Source: Gemmatimonadota bacterium (GTDB lineage Bacteria; JAAXHH01). From it: 64,000 nt of DNA. The DNA lies in contig JAPOZT010000029.1 in NCBI GenBank assembly GCA_026705925.1, forward strand, positions 81,169 to 145,168, written 5' to 3'. A program made the position numbers and the translations under genes. The first letter of the stretch is position 1. Every line of letters begins with the position of its first letter. A model generated the notes under the pieces. The model made no database searches and was not told the origin of the DNA. It saw nothing but the letters and a program-made list of their open reading frames with translations. Positions 10,535 through 20,107 of this stretch are shown here, one piece after another.

Positions 10535-10546
10535 GCACACGTGTGC
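10535..10546. promoter_or_regulatory. Candidate LacI-type operator (perfect palindrome GCACACGTGTGC)
   Basis: 12-bp perfect CpG-centred palindrome about 38 bp upstream of LacI paralog 3. Confidence 0.45.
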
Positions 10547-10776
10547 TTAGGTGGCCGTGGCGATACGCCGGTTCATGGATAGAGTATCTCGAGTGCATTT
10601 GCGGTGATCCGGATCTTAAGGTGTGAGCAAGCGGCGTGGGTATCCTGCGAAAGGTAGGTCTCTGCCGGGACGCTTGTCAAGCGGCAAGGTGGGTCTAGCG
10701 CCCGGCCGGCCGGCACGTTGCCTGCCGGGAATAAAACTGTGGCGTACCTTTCCCGTCGGATGGTATCTTCTTTTCC

Positions 10777-12153
10777 GTGAAACCCGATTCATCCAGTCCT
10801 TTCCAGCTCGAAACCGAACTCAGACGCGATCTGGGCGTGGTATCCGCCACGACCATCATCGTCGGCGGCATAATCGGTTCCGGCATCTTCGGCGCGCCGG
10901 CGGGCATTGCCCAGCAACTCGGCAACCCCGGCCTGTTCCTCCTGGTATGGATTTTGGGCGGGGCGCTGGGCTTCGCCGGAGCCCTGTGCTTCGCCGAACT
11001 CGGTACCATGATGCCCCGGAGCGGCGGGCAGTTCGTCTACCTGAACGAGGCCTTCCCGCCCATCATCGCCTTCCTCTACGGTTGGGTGGAGTTCGTGCTG
11101 CTCCAGAGCGCCGGCATGGCCGCCATCGGCGCCATATGCACCAGCTACATGGGGTATTTCATTCCAGCGATTTCGTCCCAGATCATCGTGCTGGAACTCG
11201 GTCCCCTGAGCATCTCTTCCCAGCAGGTCGCCGTCTGGGCGCTGATCCTGTTCCTCTGCTATGTCAATTACGTCGGCGTCCGATTCGGCGGACTGGTGAT
11301 GAACCTGACGACCTTCGCCAAGGTAACGGCACTGGTCGGCCTGGCGCTGCTGGCTGCCTGGATCGGCGGGAACAGCGAACACTTCGTGCCGCTGGTGCCG
11401 CCGGACATCGACTTCAGCATCCTGGCCGTGCTCGGTCCGGCAATGATCGGCGGGCTCTTCGCCTACCAGGGCTGGGTCAACACCAACATGGTCGTGGGCG
11501 AAGTGAAGGATCCCCAGCGTATCCTGCCCCGGGTGATCTTCTTCGGCCTGGGTCTTTGCACCCTCGTTTACCTCGCGGTCAACTGGTCCTACCTGTACGT
11601 CCTGAGCATCGACGAAATCGCTGCTTCCGAGCGCGTGGCGGCCGACGCAGCGAGCCGGCTGATCGGCCCCGTGGGCGCGTCGCTGATCTCGGCGGCCGTC
11701 ATGATCTCGACCTTCGGCACCATGAACGGCACTATGATCATCACCCCCCGGATCCCCTACGCCATGGCGAGAGCGGGCCTGTTCTTCAAGTGGTTCACCC
11801 ACGTCCACCCCCGGTTCCGGACACCGTCCCGCGCCGTCGTGGCCATGTCGATCATGGGATTCGTGTGGACCTTCCTGGGCGGCTTCCAGGCCATCATCAA
11901 CGCCTTCGTCTATATCGTCTACCTGTACTACGGGCTCAACGTCCTCGCCCTCATCGTGCTCCGTCGCAAGCATCCGGACGCCCGCAGGCCCTACAAAGTC
12001 CCCGGCTATCCCTACGTGCCGGTGCTGTTCCTGGTGGTGGTGGCATGGGTGGTGGTGACGGTCGTCACACAGAACTTCATGCAGGCGCTGCCCGGACTGG
12101 GATGCCTGGGCCTGGGGGCCGTGGTGTACCTGGTCTGGTTCCGGAAAGCCTGA
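10777..12153 (+). CDS. APC-family amino acid permease
   Basis: VVSATTIIVGGIIGSGIFGAPAGIAQQLG TM1 motif; about 12 hydrophobic segments. Confidence 0.92.
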   Translation: MKPDSSSPFQLETELRRDLGVVSATTIIVGGIIGSGIFGAPAGIAQQLGNPGLFLLVWILGGALGFAGALCFAELGTMMPRSGGQFVYLNEAFPPIIAFLYGWVEFVLLQSAGMAAIGAICTSYMGYFIPAISSQIIVLELGPLSISSQQVAVWALILFLCYVNYVGVRFGGLVMNLTTFAKVTALVGLALLAAWIGGNSEHFVPLVPPDIDFSILAVLGPAMIGGLFAYQGWVNTNMVVGEVKDPQRILPRVIFFGLGLCTLVYLAVNWSYLYVLSIDEIAASERVAADAASRLIGPVGASLISAAVMISTFGTMNGTMIITPRIPYAMARAGLFFKWFTHVHPRFRTPSRAVVAMSIMGFVWTFLGGFQAIINAFVYIVYLYYGLNVLALIVLRRKHPDARRPYKVPGYPYVPVLFLVVVAWVVVTVVTQNFMQALPGLGCLGLGAVVYLVWFRKA

Positions 12154-12205
12154 TGCTGATCAGGACCCGGGACACCCGCGACCCGCCGCGCCCTCTTCCT
12201 TTCCC

Positions 12206-12233
12206 TACCCCGACGAGCATTTTTACCCCGACG
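12206..12233 (-). repeat. 18-bp direct duplication spanning the MFS stop codon
   Basis: minus strand CGTCGGGGTA(A) ... CGTCGGGGTA(G), spacing 18. Confidence 0.6.
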
Positions 12234-13437
12234 GACTCTTTTCCGCTTTGAATCCCACCGCGAACAGGATCAGGACCAGAATGACAAGGGCGGCGGGCAG
12301 GATCCAGAATACCTGCCAGTCCGACAGGCTGAGGCTCCCCGTCGAACCGAGAAAGGCATTGTAGACGCGGCCGGCGATCTGCGCGCCGATCAGCATGCCC
12401 AGTCCGCTGGAAACGAGGACGAACAGCCCCTGGGCCTGTCCGCGGTTCGCGGGCGTCGCCTGCTGGTCCATGTAGACGTGGGCGGTCACGAAGAAGAAGT
12501 CGTAGCAGATGCCGTGGAGGATGATCCCCGTTACGATCAGGGTCCACAGGGCGTCCGGCGCGCCGAGGGAGAACAGCCCGTACCGGATGATCCAGGCGGC
12601 CATGGCGATCAGCAGCATGCGCTTCACGCCGAGCCGCCGGAAGAAGAAGGGCATGCACAGCATCAGGAACACCTCGGAAAACTGGCCCAGGGTCTGCGTG
12701 CCCGCGATGTTCGTGAATCCCGTCGCGCCGAGGTAGATCTGCGTGAAATTGTAGTAGAAGGCCAGCGGGATGCACAGGAGCAGGGCGCTCAGGATGAACA
12801 GGTAGAACGACCGGCTTCCCAGTTCCTGCAGGGCGTCCAGCCCGATCACGGACCGCAGCGACGCCTTCCTCCCCGCCGCGGCCGGCGGCGTACGGCCGAG
12901 CGTGAAGCTGTACAGCCCCATGACCACGCCGGCGGCCCCCGTCGTGTAGAGCGGCCAGGCCGTCTCTTCGGGTATGACCTCGCCCGTGAACAACCCCAGG
13001 ACGAAGCTGATGAAGAGGCCCGCCGCGATCCAGCCGACCGTGCCGAACACCCGGATCAGCGGATACTGCGCTTCCCGATCCTCGACCCGGTGAAACGTGA
13101 TGGCGTTCACCAGGCCGAGCGTCGGCATGTAGCAGATGTTGTAGGCCAGCAGGAGGAGGATGAAAAGGAGCGGCGAGTCCACGGCCAGGGGAACGAACAG
13201 CATGACGCCGCCCGCCAGGATGTGCAGCCAGCCGAGGATCCGCTCCGGCGCGAAATAGCGGTCCGCCACCAGGCCCAGAAAGAAGGGGGAGATGATCGCG
13301 GCCACCGGGTTCACCGTGTAGGGCCAGTGGGTCAGGTCTCCCATTCCGTGGGCGCTCATGTAGACGGCGATCGTCGTGAACCATGCCCCCCAGATGAAGA
13401 ACTGGAGGAACATCATGAGACAGAGGGATGGGGACAT
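12223..13437 (-). CDS. MFS transporter, nucleoside/sugar symporter-like
   Basis: about 12 TM segments; FFLGLVADRYFAPERILG, GICYDFFFVTAHVYMDQQA. Confidence 0.85.
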   Translation of the reverse strand: MSPSLCLMMFLQFFIWGAWFTTIAVYMSAHGMGDLTHWPYTVNPVAAIISPFFLGLVADRYFAPERILGWLHILAGGVMLFVPLAVDSPLLFILLLLAYNICYMPTLGLVNAITFHRVEDREAQYPLIRVFGTVGWIAAGLFISFVLGLFTGEVIPEETAWPLYTTGAAGVVMGLYSFTLGRTPPAAAGRKASLRSVIGLDALQELGSRSFYLFILSALLLCIPLAFYYNFTQIYLGATGFTNIAGTQTLGQFSEVFLMLCMPFFFRRLGVKRMLLIAMAAWIIRYGLFSLGAPDALWTLIVTGIILHGICYDFFFVTAHVYMDQQATPANRGQAQGLFVLVSSGLGMLIGAQIAGRVYNAFLGSTGSLSLSDWQVFWILPAALVILVLILFAVGFKAEKSPSG

Positions 13438-13449
13438 GGAATTCTGGTT

Positions 13450-14361
13450 CTATCTGCCGACCTTGTAGCCGTAGCCTACGGCGATCCACGCCTTGACCGG
13501 CTGCTGCCTCAAGGTGGCGGGATGATATCGGGAAGCGAAGATCTTCTTAAGCAGCAGATCGTCGATCTCGGCGTATCCGGTCGACTCGATCATGGTGGCG
13601 TCCACGACCTCCCCCTGTTCATCGATCAGCAGTTCGAACCGGACGATGCTGTCCTTCACGTGGCGCAGATTCCGCGGGATTTCTCTCCGGGAGATACTCA
13701 TGTTGAGGCGGCGCGGTATGGGCGGCGTGTCGTATTTCCAGGTGCCGTCGCCCCCTTCGCCGAGACCGCCCGTACCGCCGCTCCCGCTCCCCCCTTCGAC
13801 GCCTCCCGTGACGCCCGATCCTGCCATGCCCGCTTCGTCGCCGGGTTCGCTTTCGGTATCCATGGCGACGGCCACGGCCCTTTCCATCTCTTCCTGGGAA
13901 GCGATCTCGTGCTCCTCGGCGATCAGGCTGGCGTCGATCGGTTCGGGAATCCCCACGACCACGGGAACGGGCACGCCCTGGCTCATGATGTCGTCACCGG
14001 GGTCCTCCGGCGGCTCGAGCCGTCCGGGCCGGCCACCGCCCTGCTCAGAGGTGAGCAGCCTGGCCGGATCGATGACGTCGATCAGGTGATCGGGATAGGG
14101 CAGGATCTCGAGCTCCACCATGGGCTCGAAGTCGATCTGGCTGTAGACGTAGATGCCACCTGCGGCGAAGAAATGCAGGAACGCGGCGAACCAGACCCCG
14201 GCGCCGAGAAACCGGCGCGAGAACCGCTTGAGCGGGTGGGGAACCAGCTCTTCGATCTCGTACCGGTCCAGGTACTGTCCGATCCGGCGTGTGGACCGTG
14301 TGAACCATGCGGACCATGCGGACTTTGCAGTCCGTTCGGATCGTGCTAATCGCCAGTTCAT
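13450..14361 (-). CDS. TonB-family energy transducer
   Basis: Single N-terminal TM, proline-containing linker, C-terminal LLIDEQGEVVDATMIESTGYAEIDDLLLKKIFASRYHPATLRQQPVKAWIAVGYGYKV. Confidence 0.85.
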   Translation of the reverse strand: MNWRLARSERTAKSAWSAWFTRSTRRIGQYLDRYEIEELVPHPLKRFSRRFLGAGVWFAAFLHFFAAGGIYVYSQIDFEPMVELEILPYPDHLIDVIDPARLLTSEQGGGRPGRLEPPEDPGDDIMSQGVPVPVVVGIPEPIDASLIAEEHEIASQEEMERAVAVAMDTESEPGDEAGMAGSGVTGGVEGGSGSGGTGGLGEGGDGTWKYDTPPIPRRLNMSISRREIPRNLRHVKDSIVRFELLIDEQGEVVDATMIESTGYAEIDDLLLKKIFASRYHPATLRQQPVKAWIAVGYGYKVGR

Positions 14362-14647
14362 GGGAGGTCATCTCGGGGGCCGGCCGCGAAAGGCCCGACG
14401 GGAGAAATCTGACGGCTCGGTTTATGCCCATAAGTTCCACCGCGCCGGTTGTACTGTCAAGGTTTTTGCCCGTATCGGAAGGGTGCCGCAACCCCGCTGG
14501 ATACAACCATAAAACGCTTGACAGGGACCCACCCCGGTTTCATCATGCCTTACGTTTTAAAGGTTCGTCCCGCCTTGCCGGGAGAACCGGTATCCGCTGC
14601 TGTTTCCACGTAATCACGACAGTGTTCATCCCACGGTCATCCGGACC

Positions 14648-14711
14648 GGGCGTCACGGGTGGCCGTGATGCCGTTTACCGGGCGTCACGGGTAACCGTGA
14701 TGACGTTTACC
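14648..14711. promoter_or_regulatory. Two tandem 32-bp units, each with an inverted repeat (cgtcacgg-N4-ccgtgatg)
   Basis: gggcgtcacgggtggccgtgatgccgtttacc / gggcgtcacgggtaaccgtgatgacgtttacc, 29/32 identical, just upstream of the cyclophilin gene. Confidence 0.6.
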
Positions 14712-14722
14712 GGACGGAGATC

Positions 14723-15364
14723 ATGCTCATGAGCATTCCTACGACTGGAATGAAACGCGTCCTGGCCGGCCTGCTGCTCTGCGGTCTCTTCGGCGGACCG
14801 GGCGGACAGGTCCACGCCCAGGAAGAGGGAATCATTCTGGAGATGACCACGCAAGCGGGAACCATCGAAATCGTCCTCGACCCGGTCCGTGCGCCGGTTA
14901 CCGTGGCGAATTTCATGCGGTACGTGGATGCCGGACAATACAACGGCGGGGTGTTCCACCGGACGGTGACCATGGACAACCAGCCGAACAACGACGTGAA
15001 GATCGAGGTGATACAGGGCGCGGTAAACCCCGATTACCGGGACGACAGCTATCCGCCCAACAGCGGGTACGATCCGATTCCCCTGGAACGGACCTCCGCG
15101 ACCGGCCTGAAGCACGTCGACGGGGCCATCTCAATGGCGCGCATGGGTCCGGACACGGCGACCTCCGGGTTCTTCTTCTGCATCGGCGACCAGCCCGAAC
15201 TGGATTTCGGCGGCAAGCGCAACCCGGACGGACAGGGATTCGCCGCTTTCGGCCGCGTGACCCGGGGCCTGGACGTGATCCGTAAGATCCAGATGTCCCC
15301 TCGCGAAAACCAGCGTCTCACGCCGCCGGTCGTGATCACCAAAGTGGAAAGAAAGACCAAGTAG
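14723..15364 (+). CDS. Peptidylprolyl isomerase, cyclophilin type (secreted)
   Basis: Signal-like N-term; TQAGTIEIVLDPVRAPVTVANFMRYVDAGQYNGGVFHRTV; AFGRVTRGLDVIRKI. Confidence 0.93.
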   Translation: MLMSIPTTGMKRVLAGLLLCGLFGGPGGQVHAQEEGIILEMTTQAGTIEIVLDPVRAPVTVANFMRYVDAGQYNGGVFHRTVTMDNQPNNDVKIEVIQGAVNPDYRDDSYPPNSGYDPIPLERTSATGLKHVDGAISMARMGPDTATSGFFFCIGDQPELDFGGKRNPDGQGFAAFGRVTRGLDVIRKIQMSPRENQRLTPPVVITKVERKTK

Positions 15365-15376
15365 GCAGCAGCGACG

Positions 15377-15438
15377 GGACAACCACCGACAGGAAAACCA
15401 CCTACTGGAAAACCACCGACTGGACAATCACGGACAGG
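15377..15438. repeat. 15-bp intergenic tandem repeat, 4 copies
   Basis: ggacaaccaccgaca / ggaaaaccacctact / ggaaaaccaccgact / ggacaatcacggaca. Confidence 0.85.
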
Positions 15439-15446
15439 AGCGCTTC

Positions 15447-18047
15447 ATGGCCGACCGCGTTGAGCGACCGGAGTCCTTTTTCGGCTTCCGGCTCGGCGAC
15501 GACCGCAAGATGGCCCGCTGGGACCGCATCGCGGAGTATTTCTACCTGCTGAACCAGCAGAGCGAGGACATCCGCGTGGTCAACCTGGGTCCCACGACGG
15601 AGGGCAACCCCTTCCTGATGGCCATCATCACCTCCGCGGAAAACCAGGCCAGGCTGGAAGAGCTCCGGGAGGTCAATGGGCGGATCGCCGATCCGAGGGG
15701 CCTTTCCGACGCCGAAATCGACGGCCTGGTGCAGGACGGCAAGGTCATCGTCTGCCAGTCCATGAGCCTCCACGCCAGTGAGATTGCCGCTACGCAGATG
15801 GCGCCCCAGCTCGCCTATGACCTGGTGACGGGCGAAGACGAGGCCACGCAGCAAATCCTGGAAAACGTCATCTTCCTGATGGTGCCCTGCTTCAATCCCG
15901 ACGGGCAGATCATGGTGACCGACTGGTACAACGAGCACCTGGGCACGGAATACGAGGGATGCGACCTGCCCTGGCTGTATCACCGGTACTGCGGCCACGA
16001 CAACAACCGAGACGCCTTCATGCTGAACCTGGTGGAATCGAAGTACATGGCCCGGATCATGTTCCAGGACTGGCATCCCCACGTCTTCCAAGACCACCAC
16101 GAGATGGGCGGATACCAGCCCCGCCTGTTCGTCTGCCCCTACTGCGAACCCATTCATCCCCACGCCGACCCGCTCGTATGGCGCGAGATCAACTGGTACG
16201 GGGCCCACATGGTCTACAAGCTGGAGGAAGCGGGCCATCAGGGCGTCATCAGCGGCGCCATGTTCCCGGCCTGGTACCACATGGGGTTTCACTGGCTCGG
16301 CAACTACCACAACATCGCGAGCCTGCTTTCCGAAACGGCCCAGGCGAAACTGGCCAGTCCCCTCTACGTGCATCCCCATCAGCTCAGGGGAGAAGACGGG
16401 AACACCCTGCATACGCTGCCCCATTACAAGCCACAGACCAATTTCCCGAATCCGTGGCCGGGGGGCTGGTGGCGGCTGCGCGACATGGTGGACCAGCAGC
16501 TCGTCGCCGCCACCGGGATCATGGACATCGCGGCCCGGTGCCGGGAGACGGTGCTGCGGAACGCCGTACAGAAGGCCCTGCACCAGACCGAGAGGGGTAT
16601 GGAGGACGATTCGGCGGGTTTCTTCATCCGCCCGGACCAGCACGATCCGGCGGTGGTGACTCACCTGGTGAACGCTCTGCTTCGACAGGGCGTCGACGTG
16701 CGGCGCACCCGGACCCGGGCGACAGTGGGAAGCCGGGTCTATCCCGCGGGCACCTGGTTCATTTCCAACGCCCAGCCTAAGCGCGGCGTAGTCAAGACGC
16801 TGCTGGAGCAGACCTTCTGGCCGGACGACGCCTGGGCACGCAAGGCCGACGGCTCGCCCACCAGGATCTTCGACAACGCGACGGACACGCTGGCGGAGAT
16901 GATGGGCGTCCGCGCCGAACCGGCGGAAGTGCCCCACGCCGCCCTGGACGAGGAGGCCCTGAACCTGGATGCCGTGACCGAACCGGCGCCGGCGAACGGT
17001 TCGGTTACCGGCGACGGGACGCACGGCATGGCCGTCGACCCCCGGCTCAACGCCGCCTATGCCGCGGTCAACGCGGCCCTCGATGCGGGTGCGGAAGTCT
17101 GCCGTGCCACCGGCCCCCTTTCCGTGGACGGCCAGGGCATGCGGGACATGCCGGACATGCCGACCGAGCCGTCCATGCCGTCTATACCGTCCATGCCGTC
17201 CGGCGCCTTTATCATCAGCGGGATCGACCAGGCGAGGTGCGAGGAAATCGTCCGGGATGCCGGTGCCGCGGGCTACCGTCTCGAAGAACCGGTGGAAGGC
17301 GATCCGCTCAGACCGCCGCGCATCGCCATGTACCAGCGGTACTGGGGCGGCAACATGCCCGAAGGCTGGACCCGCATGACGCTGGAGCAGTCGGGTTTTC
17401 CCTACCGCTCCGTACGGGACGCGGATATCCGGGGCGGCCTCAGCGACCTCTGCGACGTGTTCATCCTGCCCGACGACACGATGGACATGATGGCCGGCAC
17501 GGAACAGGATATCGAAAGACGCCTGAAGACCGTGCCCCAGCCCGAAAAGTACCGCAGCGCCCTGGGTGAATCGGAAATCGAGGCCATCGGCGCCTTCGTG
17601 GAAAAAGGCGGTACGCTCGTGGCCGTCAGCCGCGCGTGCCAGCTTCCCATTGAGAAGTTCAGCCTCCATATCACCGACGTAACGGCCGGACTATCGGAAA
17701 GCGCGTTCTTCTGCCCCGGTTCCATGCTGCGGATCCGGGTCGACAACACTCACCGGCTGGGATACGGCATGCCGGAGCGGGCCCTGGCCATGCACCGCGG
17801 CAGTCCCGTGTATTCGATCAACCCGTCGCACTTCAACGACCGATACGAAGTGGTCGCCGCCTATCCCGAAAAAGACGTGCTCGAGAGCGGGTGGCTGATC
17901 GGCGAGGAACACATCGCCGGCAAGCCCGCCATGATCAGCGTGCGCCACGGCGAAGGACGCATCGTACTCTACGGGTTCCAGGTCAATTTCCGCAACCAGA
18001 CCCTCGGCACCTTCAAGCTGCTCTTCAACGCGTTGTACGGAAGCTGA
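15447..18047 (+). CDS. M14-family zinc carboxypeptidase-like protein
   Basis: 866 aa; LHASEIAATQM, PCFNPDGQ, HHEMGGYQ..., LLSET. Confidence 0.85.
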   Translation: MADRVERPESFFGFRLGDDRKMARWDRIAEYFYLLNQQSEDIRVVNLGPTTEGNPFLMAIITSAENQARLEELREVNGRIADPRGLSDAEIDGLVQDGKVIVCQSMSLHASEIAATQMAPQLAYDLVTGEDEATQQILENVIFLMVPCFNPDGQIMVTDWYNEHLGTEYEGCDLPWLYHRYCGHDNNRDAFMLNLVESKYMARIMFQDWHPHVFQDHHEMGGYQPRLFVCPYCEPIHPHADPLVWREINWYGAHMVYKLEEAGHQGVISGAMFPAWYHMGFHWLGNYHNIASLLSETAQAKLASPLYVHPHQLRGEDGNTLHTLPHYKPQTNFPNPWPGGWWRLRDMVDQQLVAATGIMDIAARCRETVLRNAVQKALHQTERGMEDDSAGFFIRPDQHDPAVVTHLVNALLRQGVDVRRTRTRATVGSRVYPAGTWFISNAQPKRGVVKTLLEQTFWPDDAWARKADGSPTRIFDNATDTLAEMMGVRAEPAEVPHAALDEEALNLDAVTEPAPANGSVTGDGTHGMAVDPRLNAAYAAVNAALDAGAEVCRATGPLSVDGQGMRDMPDMPTEPSMPSIPSMPSGAFIISGIDQARCEEIVRDAGAAGYRLEEPVEGDPLRPPRIAMYQRYWGGNMPEGWTRMTLEQSGFPYRSVRDADIRGGLSDLCDVFILPDDTMDMMAGTEQDIERRLKTVPQPEKYRSALGESEIEAIGAFVEKGGTLVAVSRACQLPIEKFSLHITDVTAGLSESAFFCPGSMLRIRVDNTHRLGYGMPERALAMHRGSPVYSINPSHFNDRYEVVAAYPEKDVLESGWLIGEEHIAGKPAMISVRHGEGRIVLYGFQVNFRNQTLGTFKLLFNALYGS
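17139..17201 (+). repeat. In-frame 9-bp tandem repeat in M14 peptidase
   Basis: atgcgggac atgccggac atgccgacc gagccgtcc atgccgtct ataccgtcc atgccgtcc; encodes MRDMPDMPTEPSMPSIPSMPS. Confidence 0.85.
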
Positions 18048-18080
18048 CGCGAAAGCGAGCGGAGAGGACAGGCACCCCCC

Positions 18081-19064
18081 ATGCCCATCGTCGATTTTCA
18101 CAACCACGTCTATCCGCCCCGGTACGTCGAGGAGATCCGGAAGGGTCCCAGCGCGTACACGGTGACCGACGACGAAGACGGCAACCCGGTCCTGCACTCT
18201 CCCGGCGACTACAACATCCTGGTGCCCGGCCACCGGCTCATGGACGTGCGCCTGGGGGTCATGGATGAGGCCGGCGTCGACACGCACGTCATCACCTTCA
18301 CGGCGCCGGGCACGCTCATCGAGACGCCGGACCGGTCCGCGGAACTCAGCAGCAGGGTCAACGATCTTTTCGCCGAAATACAACAGGCGCATCCGGATCG
18401 CCTGCCGGCCCTGGCCACCCTGCCGCTGAACAAGCCGGAGGCCTGCGCCGCCGAACTGGAACGGGCCGTCGGTTCGCTGGGCCTCAAAGGGGCGTGCGTG
18501 TACAGCAACGCCAACGGCGTGGCGCTCAGCGATCCGTGCTTCTGGCCCATGTACGAGATCGCGGACGATCGTGGAATGGCCGTCTTCATCCACCCCACCT
18601 TCCCCCTGGGCGTGGAGGCCATGAAGGACTACATGCTCATGCCCGCGGTGGGGTTTCTCATGGATACGACCCTGGCCACGGCCAGCCTGCTCTTCAGCGG
18701 CGTGGTGGAGCGCTTTCCGAACATTCGCTGGGTGCTGGGCCACCTGGGCGGCGCCGTGCCCTACCTGGCTGAGCGCTTTGACCGGTGCTACGAGGCCTTT
18801 CCGCAGTGCCGCGCCAACCTGGAGCACCATCCCACGGTCTACCTGAAGAACCAGTTCTACTACGACACGGTCAATTTCGATGTGGACGCGCTGCATTTCG
18901 CCCTGAATTTCGCCGGCGCCGATCGTATCCTGGCCGGGAGCGACTATCCCCACCAGATCGGCAGCATGCCGAAGATGATTGAGAGCATCAACGCGATGGA
19001 ATTGTCCGAAGATGACCGCACCGCTATCCTGGGAGGAAACGCCGTCCGCCTGCTGGGGTTGTGA
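18081..19064 (+). CDS. Amidohydrolase (ACMSD/2-pyrone hydrolase-like metal-dependent hydrolase)
   Basis: MPIVDFHNHVYPP metal motif, VFIHPTFP, ILAGSDYPHQIG. Confidence 0.9.
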   Translation: MPIVDFHNHVYPPRYVEEIRKGPSAYTVTDDEDGNPVLHSPGDYNILVPGHRLMDVRLGVMDEAGVDTHVITFTAPGTLIETPDRSAELSSRVNDLFAEIQQAHPDRLPALATLPLNKPEACAAELERAVGSLGLKGACVYSNANGVALSDPCFWPMYEIADDRGMAVFIHPTFPLGVEAMKDYMLMPAVGFLMDTTLATASLLFSGVVERFPNIRWVLGHLGGAVPYLAERFDRCYEAFPQCRANLEHHPTVYLKNQFYYDTVNFDVDALHFALNFAGADRILAGSDYPHQIGSMPKMIESINAMELSEDDRTAILGGNAVRLLGL

Positions 19065-19149
19065 TCGATCCGCCGCCGGCTGGACCGCGGGCGACGGCTA
19101 CTCGATCAGTCGGTTCCCGTCCCGCTCTGTCGACCAGGACGTTTGAGCC

Positions 19150-19938
19150 ATGGATCTGAAGCTTCATGGAAAAAGGGCAATCGTCACCGGCGCCAGCCGG
19201 GGCATCGGGCGTTGCTGCGCGCTGGCCCTGGCCCGGGAAGGCGCCCGCGTGTGCATATCGGCCCGGAACCGGGACCTGTTGGACGAGGTGGTCCGGGAAA
19301 TCGAAGCGGCGGGTGGCGCGGGACACGCGGTCACCGCCGACCTGACCTCGCTGGACGACTGCCGCAAGGTGGTCCTTGAAGCCGCAGACACATTCGGCGG
19401 TATCGACATCCTGGTCAATTGCGCCGGGGCGGCCCGGGGAGGCGACATCCTGGAGCTTCCCACGGAACAGATCGACGAGGGGCTGGCCCTCAAGGCCCAC
19501 GGATACCTGAGGATGTCACAACTGGTGATCCCGTACATGCAGGAGAACCGGTGGGGGCGCATCGTCCATATCGCCGGAAGCGCGGGGACGAGCCCGAGCC
19601 GCGGCAACATCCCCTTGAGTGTGGCCAACATCGCCGTCCTCAACTTCACGCGGGCCCTGACGGACGCGGTGTCGGGAGACGGTATTCTGGTGAACGCCAT
19701 ATGTCCCGGCATGACGAACACCAAGCGGGCACGGGACCTGCAGCAGGCGGAGGCCGACCGGCAGGGCCGCGACGTCGAGGAACTGCTGCGCGAAGCCGGC
19801 GAGCGGATTCCCGCCGGCCGCATCGCGGAACCGGAGGAGGTTGCCGCCGTGGTGACTTTCCTCGTGTCCGAACCCTGTTCCTATGTCTTCGGCACCGCCG
19901 TCTACATGGATGGCGGCGAGCGGCGGGGCACACCCTGA
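19150..19938 (+). CDS. SDR-family NAD(P)-dependent oxidoreductase
   Basis: GKRAIVTGASRGIGRCCALALAREGARV; C-terminal YMDGGERRG. Confidence 0.93.
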   Translation: MDLKLHGKRAIVTGASRGIGRCCALALAREGARVCISARNRDLLDEVVREIEAAGGAGHAVTADLTSLDDCRKVVLEAADTFGGIDILVNCAGAARGGDILELPTEQIDEGLALKAHGYLRMSQLVIPYMQENRWGRIVHIAGSAGTSPSRGNIPLSVANIAVLNFTRALTDAVSGDGILVNAICPGMTNTKRARDLQQAEADRQGRDVEELLREAGERIPAGRIAEPEEVAAVVTFLVSEPCSYVFGTAVYMDGGERRGTP

Positions 19939-19998
19939 GGCCGGCACACGACCTGTAGCCGGGCACGCCCTGATACCGGGGCACGCCTTCAAACCGTC
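19925..19998 (+). repeat. About 18-bp degenerate tandem repeat (4 copies) starting over the SDR stop codon
   Basis: gggcacaccctgaggcc / ggcacacgacctgtagcc / gggcacgccctgatacc / gggcacgccttcaaacc. Confidence 0.8.
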
Positions 19999-20107
19999 CA
20001 GGCAAGCACCCTGGCATCTGTCGTCCGCGTCGGTCGTCAGTACCTGTCACTCACCTCTTTCAAACTGTCGTCAGCATTCATCGTTTCCATATAATAGGAG
20101 AACCATC

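Noticed and set aside
10623-12251. 542-aa plus-strand ORF over the APC permease
   Set aside because: Out-of-frame Arg/Pro-rich shadow; the permease frame has a conserved sequence.
12478-14349. 623-aa plus-strand ORF opposite MFS and tonB
   Set aside because: Low-complexity antisense shadow spanning two real genes.
15402-17669. 755-aa minus-strand ORF opposite the M14 peptidase
   Set aside because: Antisense shadow without recognisable motifs.
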